Assembly (NCBI GenBank): GCA_001310715.1
Contig: BAXV01000077.1
Span: 1-16,403 of the forward strand
DNA: 16,403 bases
From: Pseudovibrio sp. JCM 19062
GTDB taxonomy: Bacteria; Pseudomonadota; Alphaproteobacteria; Rhizobiales; Stappiaceae
Reading direction: 5' to 3'
Positions 1 through 13,025 of the stretch are shown piece by piece. The notes below the pieces were generated by a model that was given only the letters and a program-made list of their open reading frames with translations, searched no databases and was not told where the DNA came from. A program made the translations under genes and the position numbers. Each line of letters opens with the position of its first letter. Positions within the stretch are counted from its first letter, which is position 1.

Positions 1-736
1 TGAAGCCTAAGGCCGCAAGCTTGAGGCCACTGCGACCACTCGGCGCGCCAACACCGTAAAGGCTCTCATAAGCACTCGGAGACAGAACTTTGATTGTCCC
101 GCGCGCCGTTACAATCTCAACACCGAGACTGGAAAGCCGCGCAGTACGCTCACCAATGAAGGCCTTCAGGAATTCATGGTGGTCTGCCGGATCATCAGCA
201 ACAAAGATAACGTCGCTCAGAGCGCTCACAGTGTTTGGGTGGCTCTGATACTCCGCCTTCCAGAAGTTATCCGGAAATTTGTTGTGGCAGGTAAAGAACC
301 CCATTTCCGCACTGAGCGGATCTGTGGTGAACGTCAGATCAAACGCAACCGGACGCTCGCCCCCCTCAGGGGTCACAGCAATCCGCTCAAAGGAAAAAGG
401 AGCGTACTCGGGAAGACCGGCAGCATTGTAAGCCTTCCGGTCTTCCTCAGCGCTCGTGCTGTCCAGCACGAACATGGAGGCACCCTCACCCTTCAACAGG
501 AAATCACGGTTAAACGCCCCAAAGGAGAAAACGCCGTCACTTGGCTCTGTCAATTCAGCACCTTCGCCGATGGTTAGAACCTCAAGAAAACTTCCATCCA
601 GTTGAACAAGGCGGTTTTCAGTGCCCCATGGGTGACGCGCAGTCGGCGTCACCTTAAATCCAAGCTGTTCCCAGTGTCCCGCTCCATCCTGCAAAGATTT
701 CACGGCAAGAACGATGTGGTCAATTCCCTTGGTCAA
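1..736 (-). CDS. VOC family / glyoxalase-like domain protein (partial, C-terminus off the left edge)
   Basis: Read on the minus strand from a TTG at 736 there is one uninterrupted frame to position 1, about 245 residues, with no stop. It begins TKGIDHIVLAVKSLQDG, the first beta-strand and metal-ligand His pattern of the vicinal-oxygen-chelate fold; an RLVQLDGSFLEVL stretch follows at about residues 38-50. Length and layout fit the single-chain glyoxalase-like proteins (Glyoxalase_3 type) rather than a small glyoxalase I. The substrate cannot be told. The TTG start was chosen because a purine-rich GGGGGAAA lies just upstream and the codons match VOC N-termini; no better ATG is in frame before it. 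It starts 23 bases after pyrG ends on the same strand, so it is probably co-transcribed with pyrG. No frameshift is visible here. Confidence 0.7.
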   Translation of the reverse strand, partial: MTKGIDHIVLAVKSLQDGAGHWEQLGFKVTPTARHPWGTENRLVQLDGSFLEVLTIGEGAELTEPSDGVFSFGAFNRDFLLKGEGASMFVLDSTSAEEDRKAYNAAGLPEYAPFSFERIAVTPEGGERPVAFDLTFTTDPLSAEMGFFTCHNKFPDNFWKAEYQSHPNTVSALSDVIFVADDPADHHEFLKAFIGERTARLSSLGVEIVTARGTIKVLSPSAYESLYGVGAPSGRSGLKLAALGF

Positions 737-759
737 AGCGTTTCCCCCAAAACAGCAAG

Positions 760-2394
<1,635 letters not shown>

Positions 2395-2498
2395 CTACCA
2401 CGTTAGAAAGGGCGGAGTTATCAGAAGGGATGCTCACTTGGTGTGGCACATGATAATCCGGCACCTTGGATATTTAAGATATGTCTGAACGCACGAAT

Positions 2499-2530
2499 GA
2501 CGGACACTGCACAAGAGTGCGGTGCCGTCA
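2499..2530 (-). other. imperfect hairpin between secG and pyrG
   Basis: GACGG and CCGTC arms flank a partly matched CACTGCAC/GAGTGCGGTG stretch, giving an interrupted stem that could form in the RNA between secG and pyrG. On the minus strand no T-run follows it, so it is not a convincing terminator. The rest of the 177-base gap (2389-2565) shows nothing else I can name. Confidence 0.25.
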
Positions 2531-2565
2531 GACGTTTATTTGAACTGTTACTGCTTTACAGCAGA

Positions 2566-2928
2566 TTACTGAGCAGGCGGAACCTGCGGGCCAGTCGGCT
2601 CACTTTGCTGCTGCAACTGGTCAAGAAGACCATTGCCGCTGCCCTGCTCGGAACCTTGTGTTGCAGAACCGGATGGAACCAGATCAAGCAAGGAACCAGG
2701 ACGCTCGTCGTAACGTGCCAGCAGAGAAAGAGCGAGTGAAGTTACAAAGAAGCAGATAGCAAGAATTGCAGTACCGCGTGTCAGCATGTTCGCTGTACCA
2801 CGGCTGCTCATCACACCGCCACCGCCGCCGCCAATACCCAACGCGCCGCCTTCAGAACGCTGAAGCAAGACCATTGCTACCAGTGCAACGACGACCATCA
2901 GGTGGATAACAATCAGAACGGTTTCCAT
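2566..2928 (-). CDS. secG: preprotein translocase subunit SecG
   Basis: SecG is the small accessory subunit of the SecYEG channel and assists SecA-driven protein export at the inner membrane. The 120-residue product has the standard shape: a first membrane helix at residues 3-21 (TVLIVIHLMVVVALVAMVLL), the QRSEGGALGIGGGGGG glycine-rich cytoplasmic loop, a second helix around residues 53-70 (AILAICFFVTSLALSLLA), then a polar Gln/Pro/Ser-rich tail of about 45 residues. That tail is longer than in E. coli SecG but usual in alphaproteobacteria. It lies between tpiA and pyrG on the same strand. The ATG at 2928 has GGA about nine bases upstream. Confidence 0.95.
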   Translation of the reverse strand: METVLIVIHLMVVVALVAMVLLQRSEGGALGIGGGGGGVMSSRGTANMLTRGTAILAICFFVTSLALSLLARYDERPGSLLDLVPSGSATQGSEQGSGNGLLDQLQQQSEPTGPQVPPAQ

Positions 2929-2976
2929 AGGTATCCGTAGGTTTAATGAATTCGTTAATCGGCCTTCTAACCGAAT

Positions 2977-3009
2977 TTGCTGCGCCTTTCTACCCTAAAG
3001 GCGCAGCAA
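2977..3009. other. perfect 13-bp intergenic hairpin between tpiA and secG
   Basis: TTGCTGCGCCTTT at 2977-2989 is matched exactly by AAAGGCGCAGCAA at 2997-3009, with a 7-base loop. It begins about 40 bases downstream of the tpiA stop on the minus strand. There is no T-run after it on that strand, so a classic intrinsic terminator is doubtful; partial termination, mRNA stabilisation or processing between tpiA and secG are alternatives. Confidence 0.6.
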
Positions 3010-3049
3010 TTGGTGGACTGCGAACAATAATCTTACATTCAGGCGAATA

Positions 3050-3799
3050 TTAGTCACGATAAGCTGCGGCAATTCCAAGGAAATCCGCCGCTTTCAGGCT
3101 AGCACCGCCAACCAGTGCGCCATCAACGTTATCAACCGCAAGCAGTTCTTTTGCGTTGGTTGGCTTCACAGAGCCACCATAAAGGATGCGCATCTTGCCG
3201 CCGATCTCATCACCAAACTGCTTGATGAGCGTTGCGCGGATAGAAGCGTGAACTTCAGCGACATCAGCTGGCGTTGGTGTCAGGCCAGTACCGATCGCCC
3301 ACACAGGCTCATAAGCAATCACTGTGTTTTCTGCGGTTGCAGCTTCTGGCACAGAGCCAAGAACTTGTTTGGTAACAACATCAAGTGTTGTACCGGCACG
3401 GCGCTCGCTCTCAACTTCACCAACACAAACAATCGCAACCAGACCAGCGCGGTAAGCAGCTTCTGCCTTCTCGCGCACATCAGCATCAGATTCGCCATGA
3501 TCTTCACGGCGCTCAGAGTGACCGACAATCACGAACTTACCACCGGCATCGCGGATCATCTCAGCTGAGATGTCGCCGGTATGTGCACCGTTTTCTTTTG
3601 CATGACAATTTTGCGCACCAATAGCAATTTTGCCCTGGGAAGCCAGCTGAGCAACCAACAATGCCGGAGGGCAAATCAGAAGCTCTACTTTTTCGGCAAG
3701 TGCTGCGTCGTATCCAGCGCCCATTGCTTCCAGCTCTGCGGCAGAAGCTTTGGTGCCATTCATTTTCCAGTTACCAGCAACGAGTGGCCGATTAGTCAT
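3050..3799 (-). CDS. tpiA: triose-phosphate isomerase
   Basis: This enzyme interconverts dihydroxyacetone phosphate and glyceraldehyde 3-phosphate in glycolysis and gluconeogenesis. The 249-residue product is normal TIM-barrel length and intact. Visible active-site parts are the substrate Lys in AGNWKMNG near the N-terminus, the electrophile His in VIVGHSERR, the catalytic Glu in [11 protein letters not shown] with the following flexible loop, and the phosphate-binding ILYGGSV near the end. An in-frame start 18 codons upstream exists, but I chose the ATG at 3799 because homologues begin at this Met before the NWKMNG strand and GGAACC sits just ahead of it. It is the first gene of the minus-strand tpiA-secG-pyrG group and is divergent from ppiD. 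Confidence 0.97.
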   Translation of the reverse strand: MTNRPLVAGNWKMNGTKASAAELEAMGAGYDAALAEKVELLICPPALLVAQLASQGKIAIGAQNCHAKENGAHTGDISAEMIRDAGGKFVIVGHSERREDHGESDADVREKAEAAYRAGLVAIVCVGEVESERRAGTTLDVVTKQVLGSVPEAATAENTVIAYEPVWAIGTGLTPTPADVAEVHASIRATLIKQFGDEIGGKMRILYGGSVKPTNAKELLAVDNVDGALVGGASLKAADFLGIAAAYRD

Positions 3800-3950
3800 T
3801 TGATAGGTTCCCCAAATATGAATTCTAGATTCCCAAATGGAATGTGTGCTCACTAGCAGAAAAAAACACTTAAGTCACATAGCCGATTACCGCTAGTGCG
3901 ATGAACTTCGTATCTGCGGCCGTATCACACAGGCTTTATGGTGTGTAAAC

Positions 3951-3979
3951 TTGCCCCACGGCAAAAGGAACACTATTAT
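3951..3979 (+). promoter_or_regulatory. candidate sigma70-type promoter for ppiD
   Basis: TTGCCC at 3951-3956 and TATTAT at 3974-3979 are separated by 17 bases, matching -35 and -10 consensus at 4/6 and 5/6 positions. It lies about 65 bases before the ppiD start. The whole tpiA-ppiD gap (3800-4045) should also contain the tpiA promoter on the other strand; I could not single one out. Confidence 0.4.
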
Positions 3980-4045
3980 CCATCGGCCTTGCATGCGCGC
4001 GCGGGCAATTTGCTCTGCGCCTTCAACAAGAGAACGGATAAAATT

Positions 4046-5929
4046 ATGCTCGACGCGCTACGTAATAGCGTAGGTTCCTGGTTTGCAAAACTCCTGATCG
4101 GCCTTTTGGTGCTCAGCTTTGCAGTTTGGGGGATCGCTGACGTCTTTACTGGAAACAGCTCTTCAACGGTCGCCTACGTGGGTGACGAGGAAATCTCGGC
4201 TGAGGAATTCCAACAAGCTTATACTCGCGAACTCGACCAGCTGTCAGCCCGCATCGGCCAGCCTGTCACTCAGGAACAAGCCGCTGCGTTTGGCCTTCCT
4301 GCTCAGGTTCTGGGTCGCCTTATCGCCGAAGCTGCGCTTGATAACGAAGCAACAAAGCTGCGCATCGGCGTTTCCGATGAAGCGATCATCAAGACAATTC
4401 AGGAAACACCCGCATTTCAGGGTGTGAATGGATATGACCGCAATCTTCTGGGACAGGTCCTTTATAGTCTGGGCATGAACGAAGACGAATTCGTGATGCA
4501 GCAGCAGCTTGTAGCTGAACGTCAACAGCTCGCTGAGGCCATCATTGGCGGCATTTCGGTTCCCCAGACCATGCTCGAAGCATTCACAAGTACGCAATGG
4601 AAGAGCGCACCGTTGAATATTTGGTTCTCTCACAGGATTCTCTGACAGATGTCCCAGCTCCAACCGAAGAGGAACTTACCGCCTTCTTCGAGCAGAACAA
4701 AGACAACTATCAAGCACCTGAGTACCGCAGCGCCACCTTACTCGAGATCACCGCAGGTAACATCGCCAATCCGGAGAATGTGACTGAAGCGGAAATCGCG
4801 CGCGAATACGAACGCACCAAAGACCGCTATCAGACTGAGGAACAGCGCCGCATCTACCGGATCCCGTTCGCAACAAGGCAGGAAGCAGAAGCCGCTGTTG
4901 TCGAGATGGAATCAGGCAAGACCTTTGAAGATCTGATGAATGAGCGCGATCTGAGCGAACAGGACGTCGATCTAGGCTCATGAACAAGGCCGGTTTCCTT
5001 GATGACAAGATTGCTGACGCAGCATTTGCACTTGATGAAGGTCAGGCCAGCGAAGTGGTTGAAGGCCAGTTCTCAACTGTAGTTCTTTTTGTGAAAGAAG
5101 TCCGCCCAGCCAGTGAACAGCCACTTGACGCAATCAAAGACGAACTGCGCAACACTGTTGCTCAGGCAAAAGCGACTGATGAAGCTGAAGAGCTGTACAA
5201 CGAGGTCGAAGATGCCCGCGCAGGCGGCAATACACTTGAGGAAATCTCGCAGCGTCTGGATCTGGACCTGATCAACACTCCATCTTTCGACGCATCCGGC
5301 CTCAACGAAGAAGGTGAACCTGTTGACCTTCCAGTCACAGACGCTCTGACCCCTGCCATCTTCGCAACCGACATTGGTGTAGAAAACGACCCGCTTGAAA
5401 TCGGTCGCACCGGTCACGTCTGGTACGAAGTCAATGAAGTCACACCTGCCCGCGACAGAGAACTCTCTGAAGTAAGAGAGACTGTGGTCGCTGACTGGAC
5501 CGCAGCACGCACAGCCGAGCTTCTGGAAGAAAGAGCGGAAAGCTTGATTGCTGAGGTGGAAGCTGGAAAGCCTCTGTCCGAAATCGCAACCGAGGAAGGC
5601 CTGACAACGGTCGTTTCTGAGCCATTCACCCGTAACGGTGGCGTAGAAGGCCTGTCCGGCTCCGCAGTAACTGCGGCATTCTCCGGACCGACTGGCACTG
5701 CGGCACAAGTTCCGGGCAACAATGAAGACCGGATCCTTCTCGTCCTAACAGACACCACCGCCCCGGCCTTTATAAGCGAATCTGAGAACGTGCAGCGCAT
5801 CAACTCACAGCTGACAGGCGCGCTGGAAAGCTCCTTGCTCAACCAGTTCATCAACAGCTGGAACAGACAGAGGGCGTGCGCGTAAATCAGGCAGTCTTCA
5901 ATCAGGTGACCGGACAGGATCGCCTGTAG
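4046..5929 (+). CDS. ppiD: PpiD-like membrane-anchored peptidyl-prolyl cis-trans isomerase (SurA/parvulin family), reading frame interrupted three times
   Basis: This family assists folding of exported proteins at the periplasmic face of the inner membrane. After an ATG at 4046 (MLDALRNSVG) comes a single N-terminal anchor helix (WFAKLLIGLLVLSFAVWGI, about residues 12-30), a SurA_N-like helical region, then a parvulin-like rotamase domain at roughly residues 265-370, and a long acidic C-terminal region. The frame breaks at about 4585 (TTCAC where TTCCAC would give AFHKYAMEERTVEY), 4977 (GGCTC for GGCCTC, giving DLGLMNKAG) and 5855 (AACAG for AACCAG, giving INQLEQTEG). Each is one lost C; restoring all three gives about 628 residues, normal for the family, ending at TAG 5927-5929. 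Sequencing error is more likely than real inactivation. Upstream in-frame starts exist, but the homologue-like N-terminus begins here. Confidence 0.88.
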
Positions 5930-5948
5930 ACAAATCCTTGTCGAAAAC

Positions 5949-5987
5949 AAGCCCGGCGCACTTATAAGTGCGCCGGGCTTTTGTTTA
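5949..5987 (+). terminator. rho-independent terminator after ppiD
   Basis: AAGCCCGGCGCACTT (5949-5963) pairs perfectly with AAGTGCGCCGGGCTT (5966-5980) around a two-base centre, and TTTTGTTT follows on the plus strand. It is 20 bases after the inferred ppiD stop and separates ppiD from trpD, so trpD should have its own promoter in 5988-6071. Confidence 0.9.
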
Positions 5988-6071
5988 TCTCCTAGACAGC
6001 CTCCTAAAGCTATCTAATAGTTAGCCTTTGTGCACACTAAGGAATACTAAGAGATTGAGGGGGTTTTCTCC

Positions 6072-7915
<1,844 letters not shown>

Positions 7916-7970
7916 AATAGCTGCTGAATACAGGCAGTTACTTCAATAGATTGTGTCGAGAGGCAAGAAA

Positions 7971-8474
7971 ATGGCAGAACTTTCTCCCAAACTCACTCAC
8001 CTTGATGACAGCGGTGCCGCTCATATGGTCGACATCTCGGAGAAAGAAGTCACCTCACGCATCGCGCGCGCAGGCGGTCAGGTAAAAATGCAGCCTGAGA
8101 CTCTCGACATGATCCTCTCGGGAAACGCTAAAAAGGGCGACGTGCTTGCAACAGCACGCATCGCAGGCATCATGGCGGCCAAGCGCACCCATGAGCTGAT
8201 CCCTTTGTGTCACCCCCTGGCACTTTCCAAGGTTCAGGTGGATTTCACGCCAAACCCGGAACTGCCGGGCATTGAAATCGAAGTCTTCGCCAAAGTCTCC
8301 GGCCAAACCGGCATCGAAATGGAAGCCTCACTGCCGCCTCTGTTGCCTGCCTGACAATCTACGACATGGCCAAGGCTGTAGACCGCTCCATGGAAATCGG
8401 AGAAATCCGCCTTCTGGAAAAAAAAGGGTGGCAAGTCCGGTCACTATCTGGCTGAGGAGGATAACTCCAAATGA
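7971..8474 (+). CDS. moaC: cyclic pyranopterin monophosphate synthase MoaC, two frameshifts
   Basis: MoaC converts the GTP-derived 3',8-cyclo intermediate made by MoaA into cyclic pyranopterin monophosphate, the first precursor of molybdenum cofactor. The ATG at 7971 follows GAGAGGCAAG and gives [15 protein letters not shown]. The family core is clear: [54 protein letters not shown]. The frame then breaks at CC 8326-8327 (CCC would give [20 protein letters not shown], containing the catalytic Asp-Lys pair) and at the run 8418-8428 (eight A plus three G, one base too many), after which [18 protein letters not shown] ends at TGA 8472-8474. Corrected length is about 167 residues, slightly longer than E. 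coli MoaC. Its stop overlaps the moeA start (ATGA). Confidence 0.92.
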
Positions 8475-9679
8475 GCCTGATCAGCATCGAAGAAGCCTGA
8501 GCCGCCTCCTGACGGACGTTAAACCAACTCCAAGCGAGTCCCTACCATGCTCGACGCAGGCGAACGTGTGTTAGCACAGGACATCGCAGCAACCCGTACT
8601 CAGCCCCCGTTCACCGCTTCCGCCATGGACGGCTACGCTGTAAAAGCCGCGGAGACCACCAATCCTGAAACACCGCTGAAGGTCATCGGCGAAGTCGCGG
8701 CTGGCTACAGCTTCGACGGCACAATGCAGGCTGGCGAGGCCCTGCGCATTTTCACCGGCGCACCAGTGCCCAATGGCGCTGATGCAATTTTGATCCAGGA
8801 GAACGCCCGCCGCGACGGCGACAATCTCTATTGCCAGGAAAGCGTTTCTGTCGGCAAATTCATCCGCCCCGCAGCTGGACTTCGAAGAGGGCCAGATACT
8901 CCTCAAAGCAGGCAGGGAACTCGGCTTCCGCGAACTTTCCCTTGCAGGCGCAATGAACCACGCTGCCCTGCCAGTACGCAGAAAGCCCGTTGTAGCAATC
9001 CTTGCAAACGGTGATGAACTTGTAGAACCAGGCCAGACACCCGGTCCGAATCAAATCATCGCCTCCAATCAGGTTGGCATCGCAGAATTCGTCAAAAACT
9101 GCGGCGGCACCCGATGATGCTTGGTATTGCACCAGACCAGCCTCGGGAAATCGCAGCCCGCGTCAAGCAGGCTATCGAAGCTAAGGCCGATGTGTTGGTA
9201 ACTCTGGGCGGTGCCTCCGTCGGAGACCATGACCTCATTCAGGACGTGCTTGGCGCAGAGGGCATGGAGCTCGGCTTCTGGCGCATCGCCATGCGTCCGG
9301 GCAAACCGCTCATGGCAGGCTCTCTGGGCCCATGAAGGTGCTCGGCCTTCCCGGTAACCCGGTATCCAGTCTTGTATGTGCCCTCCTCTTCCTAGGCCCA
9401 TTACTCGATAAACTGCTTGGCCGCACAGTACCCCAGTCCAATCAAGGCGTTATCAGAGCAACACTGACCTCTGATCTGCCCGCAAACGACCTGCGGCAGG
9501 ACTACCTGCGCGCCAGCCTGCACACGGACAAACACGGCGATCTGACGACCCAGCCATTCGGCAAGCAGGATTCCTCAATGCTTGGCTTACTGGCAAAAGC
9601 AGATGCCTTGATCATCCGTCCTCCACACGCACCGGCTGCAAAGACAGGCGAAAAAGTGGATCTGATCAAGCTACGCTAA
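8471..9679 (+). CDS. moeA: molybdopterin molybdenumtransferase MoeA, frame interrupted at five sites
   Basis: MoeA inserts molybdate into adenylylated molybdopterin to finish molybdenum cofactor. The ATG overlaps the moaC stop and reads [17 protein letters not shown] once corrected. Domain cues are TQPPFTASAMDGYAV, FTGAPVPNGADAILIQE, the KPVVAILANGDELVEPG to LVTLGGASVGDHD stretch of the central MoaB/Mog-like domain, RPGKPLMAGS and LGLPGNPVSSL. Breaks: CC 8496-8497, CC 8545-8546, GC 8874-8875 (two bases lost; GGCC would give RPAGLDFEEG), CCC 9110-9112 (CCCC gives GGTPMMLG) and CCC 9329-9331 (CCCC gives LGPMKVLG). With these restored the product is about 404 residues, normal. This is the most heavily interrupted plus-strand gene, yet every segment matches the family in order. 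Confidence 0.92.
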
Positions 9680-9767
9680 ACCCGGCAACAAGGAGTGGGC
9701 AACCCCTGTCCACTCACCCACTAAATTCCAACTCCCCTAGTCTTGCAGCTTAACATCAACAAACCCA

Positions 9768-9796
9768 TTGCAGAACACAATGAGAACAGGTAGAGT
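9768..9796 (+). promoter_or_regulatory. candidate lexA promoter
   Basis: TTGCAG at 9768-9773 and TAGAGT at 9791-9796 are separated by 17 bases (about 4/6 matches each to -35 and -10). The perfect SOS box at 9773-9787 lies within the spacer, which is where a repressor would block RNA polymerase. The 246-base gap between moeA and lexA (9680-9925) holds this promoter and the two operators and no gene. Confidence 0.5.
9773..9787 (+). promoter_or_regulatory. LexA operator (SOS box), perfect alphaproteobacterial form
   Basis: The sequence GAAC-ACAATGA-GAAC is an exact match to the direct-repeat GAAC-N7-GAAC operator known for LexA in alphaproteobacteria. It lies about 140 bases upstream of the lexA ATG, inside a candidate promoter, and indicates autoregulation. 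Confidence 0.85.
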
Positions 9797-9798
9797 AC

Positions 9799-9813
9799 GT
9801 TCGTGTTTTGTCC
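9799..9813 (+). promoter_or_regulatory. second SOS box, one mismatch
   Basis: GTTC-GTGTTTT-GTCC matches GTTC-N7-GTTC (the same operator on the other strand) at seven of eight positions. It starts 26 bases after the first box, just downstream of the candidate -10, so two LexA dimers could bind the lexA promoter. Confidence 0.6.
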
Positions 9814-9925
9814 TTCCAATCGCAGAAGTTGAAGTCTTTCAGCTTCTTGGGAGTGCAACTCATTAATGGGTCATCCGCGACCACTCAATTTCAATCTGCG
9901 CTTTAGGAGCGAACGGGGATAAAAG

Positions 9926-10647
9926 ATGCTTACACAGAAGCAACACGAGCTTTTGATGTTCATCCATCAACGCTTGAAGGAAGCTGGCGTTCCGCCCTCC
10001 TTTGACGAGATGAAGGACGCGCTGGATCTCCGTTCCAAATCGGGCATTCACCGGCTCATCACAGCTCTGGAAGAGCGCGGCTTCATTCGCCGCCTGCCTA
10101 ACAGAGCCCGTGCACTGGAAATACTCAAGCTTCCTGACTCAATTTCGCCGGGCCTCAAACCCACAGCGAAAGAGAAAGCTTTGCGCCTGAAATCATTGAA
10201 GGCGCCTTGAGCAAGAAGGTAGCAACGCCTCCTCCACCGCGCACGCCCTCGCCAGACGAAGTTCCAACACTGGAAATTCCTGTCATGGGCCGCATTGCTG
10301 CTGGTGTTCCTATTGAGGCAATCCAAACTCAGAGCCATTCGATTGCCATGCCTGCCGATTTGATGGGCCGTGGAGAGCATTATGCGTTGGAAGTTAAAGG
10401 TGACTCCATGATCAACGCAGGTATCTTTGACGGAGATACCGTGTTGATTAAGCGCGGCGAGACCGCAGATAACGGCGAGATCGTTGTGGCTTTGATTGAT
10501 GATGAGGAAGCAACCCTGAAGCGCCTGCGCAAGAAAGGGGCCTCAATCGCGCTTGAAGCGGCCAACCCCGCCTACGAAACTCGCATCTTCGGCCCGGGCC
10601 GTGTCCGCGTTCAGGGCAAGATGATCGCGCTCTTCCGCCGCTATTAA
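9926..10647 (+). CDS. lexA: LexA SOS repressor / self-cleaving serine protease, one frameshift
   Basis: LexA represses DNA-damage genes and cleaves itself when RecA filaments form. The N-terminal winged helix (residues 1-70) starts [21 protein letters not shown] and includes [20 protein letters not shown], the recognition region. The C-terminal peptidase domain shows the Ala-Gly cleavage site in GRIAAGVPI, the nucleophile Ser in [14 protein letters not shown], and the catalytic Lys in EEATLKRL. The frame breaks at TTT 10180-10182; TTTT would read [15 protein letters not shown], the linker seen in relatives, and give 240 residues, normal length. Two SOS boxes lie upstream. The 3' end is convergent with comEC, whose open frame runs about 105 bases into lexA on the other strand. 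Confidence 0.95.
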
Positions 10648-13025
10648 ATCATTGGTTGTCTGAGGCAATTTCGGATTCCATGGTCTGCGCTGAGCATGAT
10701 ACGCCCAGCGCACTTTTTGTATCTTCATACCACTTTCTCCATCCCTTGAAAGCCAGATATAAGCTGAGCCTTGCGCACCGAAGGTTCGCTGGTCGATCAC
10801 CAGTTCCGCATGACAGGACGCAGGCACCTGAACCTGTGTCACAACAATAGTCGCAAGGCGGCAGTCAGCTTCAAGAGCATCTGCAGTTTTAGTCTGGGCC
10901 AATAAGATAGGTAGCCGACTTATCCCCTCCTGCCGGGCCGACTGCTGCGGGAATATCTTCAAGACACAGCCCCCGTCATCACAGACACGATCTGACGCGC
11001 GCGCCTTATTTTCCTTGAACGCATGTGCCGAATATCCGCCAGCCCGCAACAGGCTGTCTGCTGCAAATGACATGCGCGAGGACGTCAGCCGAAATGCGCC
11101 ATCCGCACGGTAAAACGCAATGTGCTTACCTGCATCCGCCACCATCACATCTGGCGGCCTGTCTGCAACAAACGCCAGAACACTTGCAGCAAATGCCGGA
11201 GCGGAAAGCCATTTCAGCCGTAAAGGCATCACGCACAGCAGCACAATCGCGAGGATTACCAGCAGATAACCAGTCAGGCTTGCAACCCCAAGACTGGTCA
11301 GGCCCTCACTGAGAGAACTCACAGCATAGGCGGCACGCAGCACCAGAGCCAATCCGGCCTCCATGCCGTGTAGGAAAAAGGCATCCGCGCCCAGCGGGAT
11401 CGTCAATAAGCTCAATAGTCCAAGGGGCATAACCACAAACGTCACAAGTGGCATAGCAAGGATATTCCCCAGCAGACCATAAGGGGCCATCTGCTCAAAA
11501 TGCATCGCAGCGACAGGGGCCGTGGCAGCACCAGCTATCAGTGAAGTCAATGCACAAGCCAGAATCCATTTCAAAGAAGAGTATACAACTCTTTGAAACC
11601 ATGAGATTTTTTTTCGGGACGAACATGGCTCCACCTCCAAACAGCCAGTCTTTTCCAAGAGAATAGGCCGAGAGTAAAGCCAGCACCGCAATGAACGACA
11701 TCTGGAAACCTGGTGCCAGAACCTCCTCCGGCCTCAGGCTCAAAAGCACAAGGCAGGCAAGTGCCAGACCGCGCAGACTGAAGCTCGCCGCCCCAGCAGC
11801 CCCGCGCATAAAATCAGCACAGCCATCAGATAGGCCGCTGCGTTGCCACAGAAGCCCCTGATAACCCGAGATAAACCGTCGCCGCCGCCAGCGCTGCCAG
11901 ACTGGCGTAAACGTGAATATGCCTTTCAGCGCGAGTGTCCGGCTAAGGGATAAGGACAAACGCACAGCCAGAAACACCAGCGAGGTCACCAGGCCCATAT
12001 GCATACCGGATATTGCAAGCACGTGAGCGAGCCCAGCGCTGCGCAATGCCTCCTTATCAGCGGTAGCAAGATAGTCCCGCTTGCCCACCAGAAGCGCAAC
12101 GGCGAAGGCGCTTTCCGAGCTGTTATCCAACACCCGCCGGATACGCTGCGCAATGCCACTGCGCAAACCCTCCACCGTCTGCCTGAAACTAGTTCCCTCA
12201 GGCCCCGCCGTCACAACCGGCTTGGAAAGCGCATAGCCCACAGCCCCAATGCCGCTGAAAAACGCAGTGCGGGCAAAGTCATATCCACCCGGGCGCACCA
12301 CACCACCGGGAGGCAGCAGCCGCGCTTTCAGCTCCATCCTATCCCCCATCACGGGAGCAGTTTCCATCCCCTTGATGCTAAGGCGAATACGAAAGGGGAA
12401 AGAAGTTGTGCCCCCCTTCGAAACCGAGGCCACATCTGTCAGGATAACTGAATACGAGCGTTCACCAGATTGCTTCACTCCGGCAATCACACCCTCCACT
12501 TTGCGCGTCACCGGACGCTCCAGTGGATCACTCCGGGCATACTCCACCCGTAAATCGGCGAGAAAGAAACCAATTACAAAAAAACAAAAGCGCAAGCAGG
12601 CCAACGGTTAAACACCCGGCTCTCCATCGACGAAAAACAAATAGTGACAATAGGATACAAGGAATTCCGCTTAAAACGCTGTAAGGTTCGGCTGGCAGTG
12701 AAAAATAAACCAGCACGCCCGTTAAATGGCTGAGCGCATACCAGACAAGGCCCTGCCCGCGATTCCAGTCCTGCACGAGAACAGCACGGGCATAAGTCAG
12801 AACCGCCGGCCAATCGGGCCTGAGCACAAACCACAGCAGCTCGCGCAGGCTCTGCCACAGCTCCCACAACCTAACCGTCTGTTTTTCTTCACCAACTTCC
12901 GCACTTGCGTTGTTATGTGCGTTTTTTGCGTAAATTTGCGTTTTGGCGCGTTGCTGTGTTGGCCGCTCTTGCAGCGCAACATCTCCCTCAAAGGCACCAG
13001 CAGAAAACTTATCCCCCTCAAGCAA
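10543..13025 (-). CDS. comEC: ComEC/Rec2 family competence (DNA uptake) membrane protein, frame interrupted at five sites
   Basis: ComEC forms the inner-membrane channel that carries single-stranded DNA into the cytoplasm during transformation. The N-terminal part has two membrane segments and a DUF4131-like soluble region; the competence domain follows with [13 protein letters not shown] (about residue 295) and several further helices, and a C-terminal soluble region ends in RRPWNP. Breaks on the coding strand: seven T at 12578-12584 (six expected, [11 protein letters not shown]); three hidden losses at 11921, 11835-11836 and 11781-11782 that cancel and scramble about 45 residues without a stop; eight A at 11607-11614 (seven expected, [11 protein letters not shown]). 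The TTG start at 13025 is uncertain. The stop at 10543 overlaps lexA; the true end may be near 10650. Corrected length is up to 827 residues. Function in transformation is inferred from family only. Confidence 0.88.

Noticed and set aside
176..577. A 133-codon plus-strand open frame near the left edge
   Set aside because: It is antisense to the VOC-family gene, which is open over the full span and has recognisable family sequence.
3851..3898. CACTAGC/GCTAGTG inverted repeat in the tpiA-ppiD gap
   Set aside because: Only 7 bp arms with a 34-base interval; expected by chance at this length and not tied to a known regulator.
6001..6071. trp attenuator before trpD
   Set aside because: No Trp-codon leader peptide or alternative hairpins are visible between the ppiD terminator and the trpD start.
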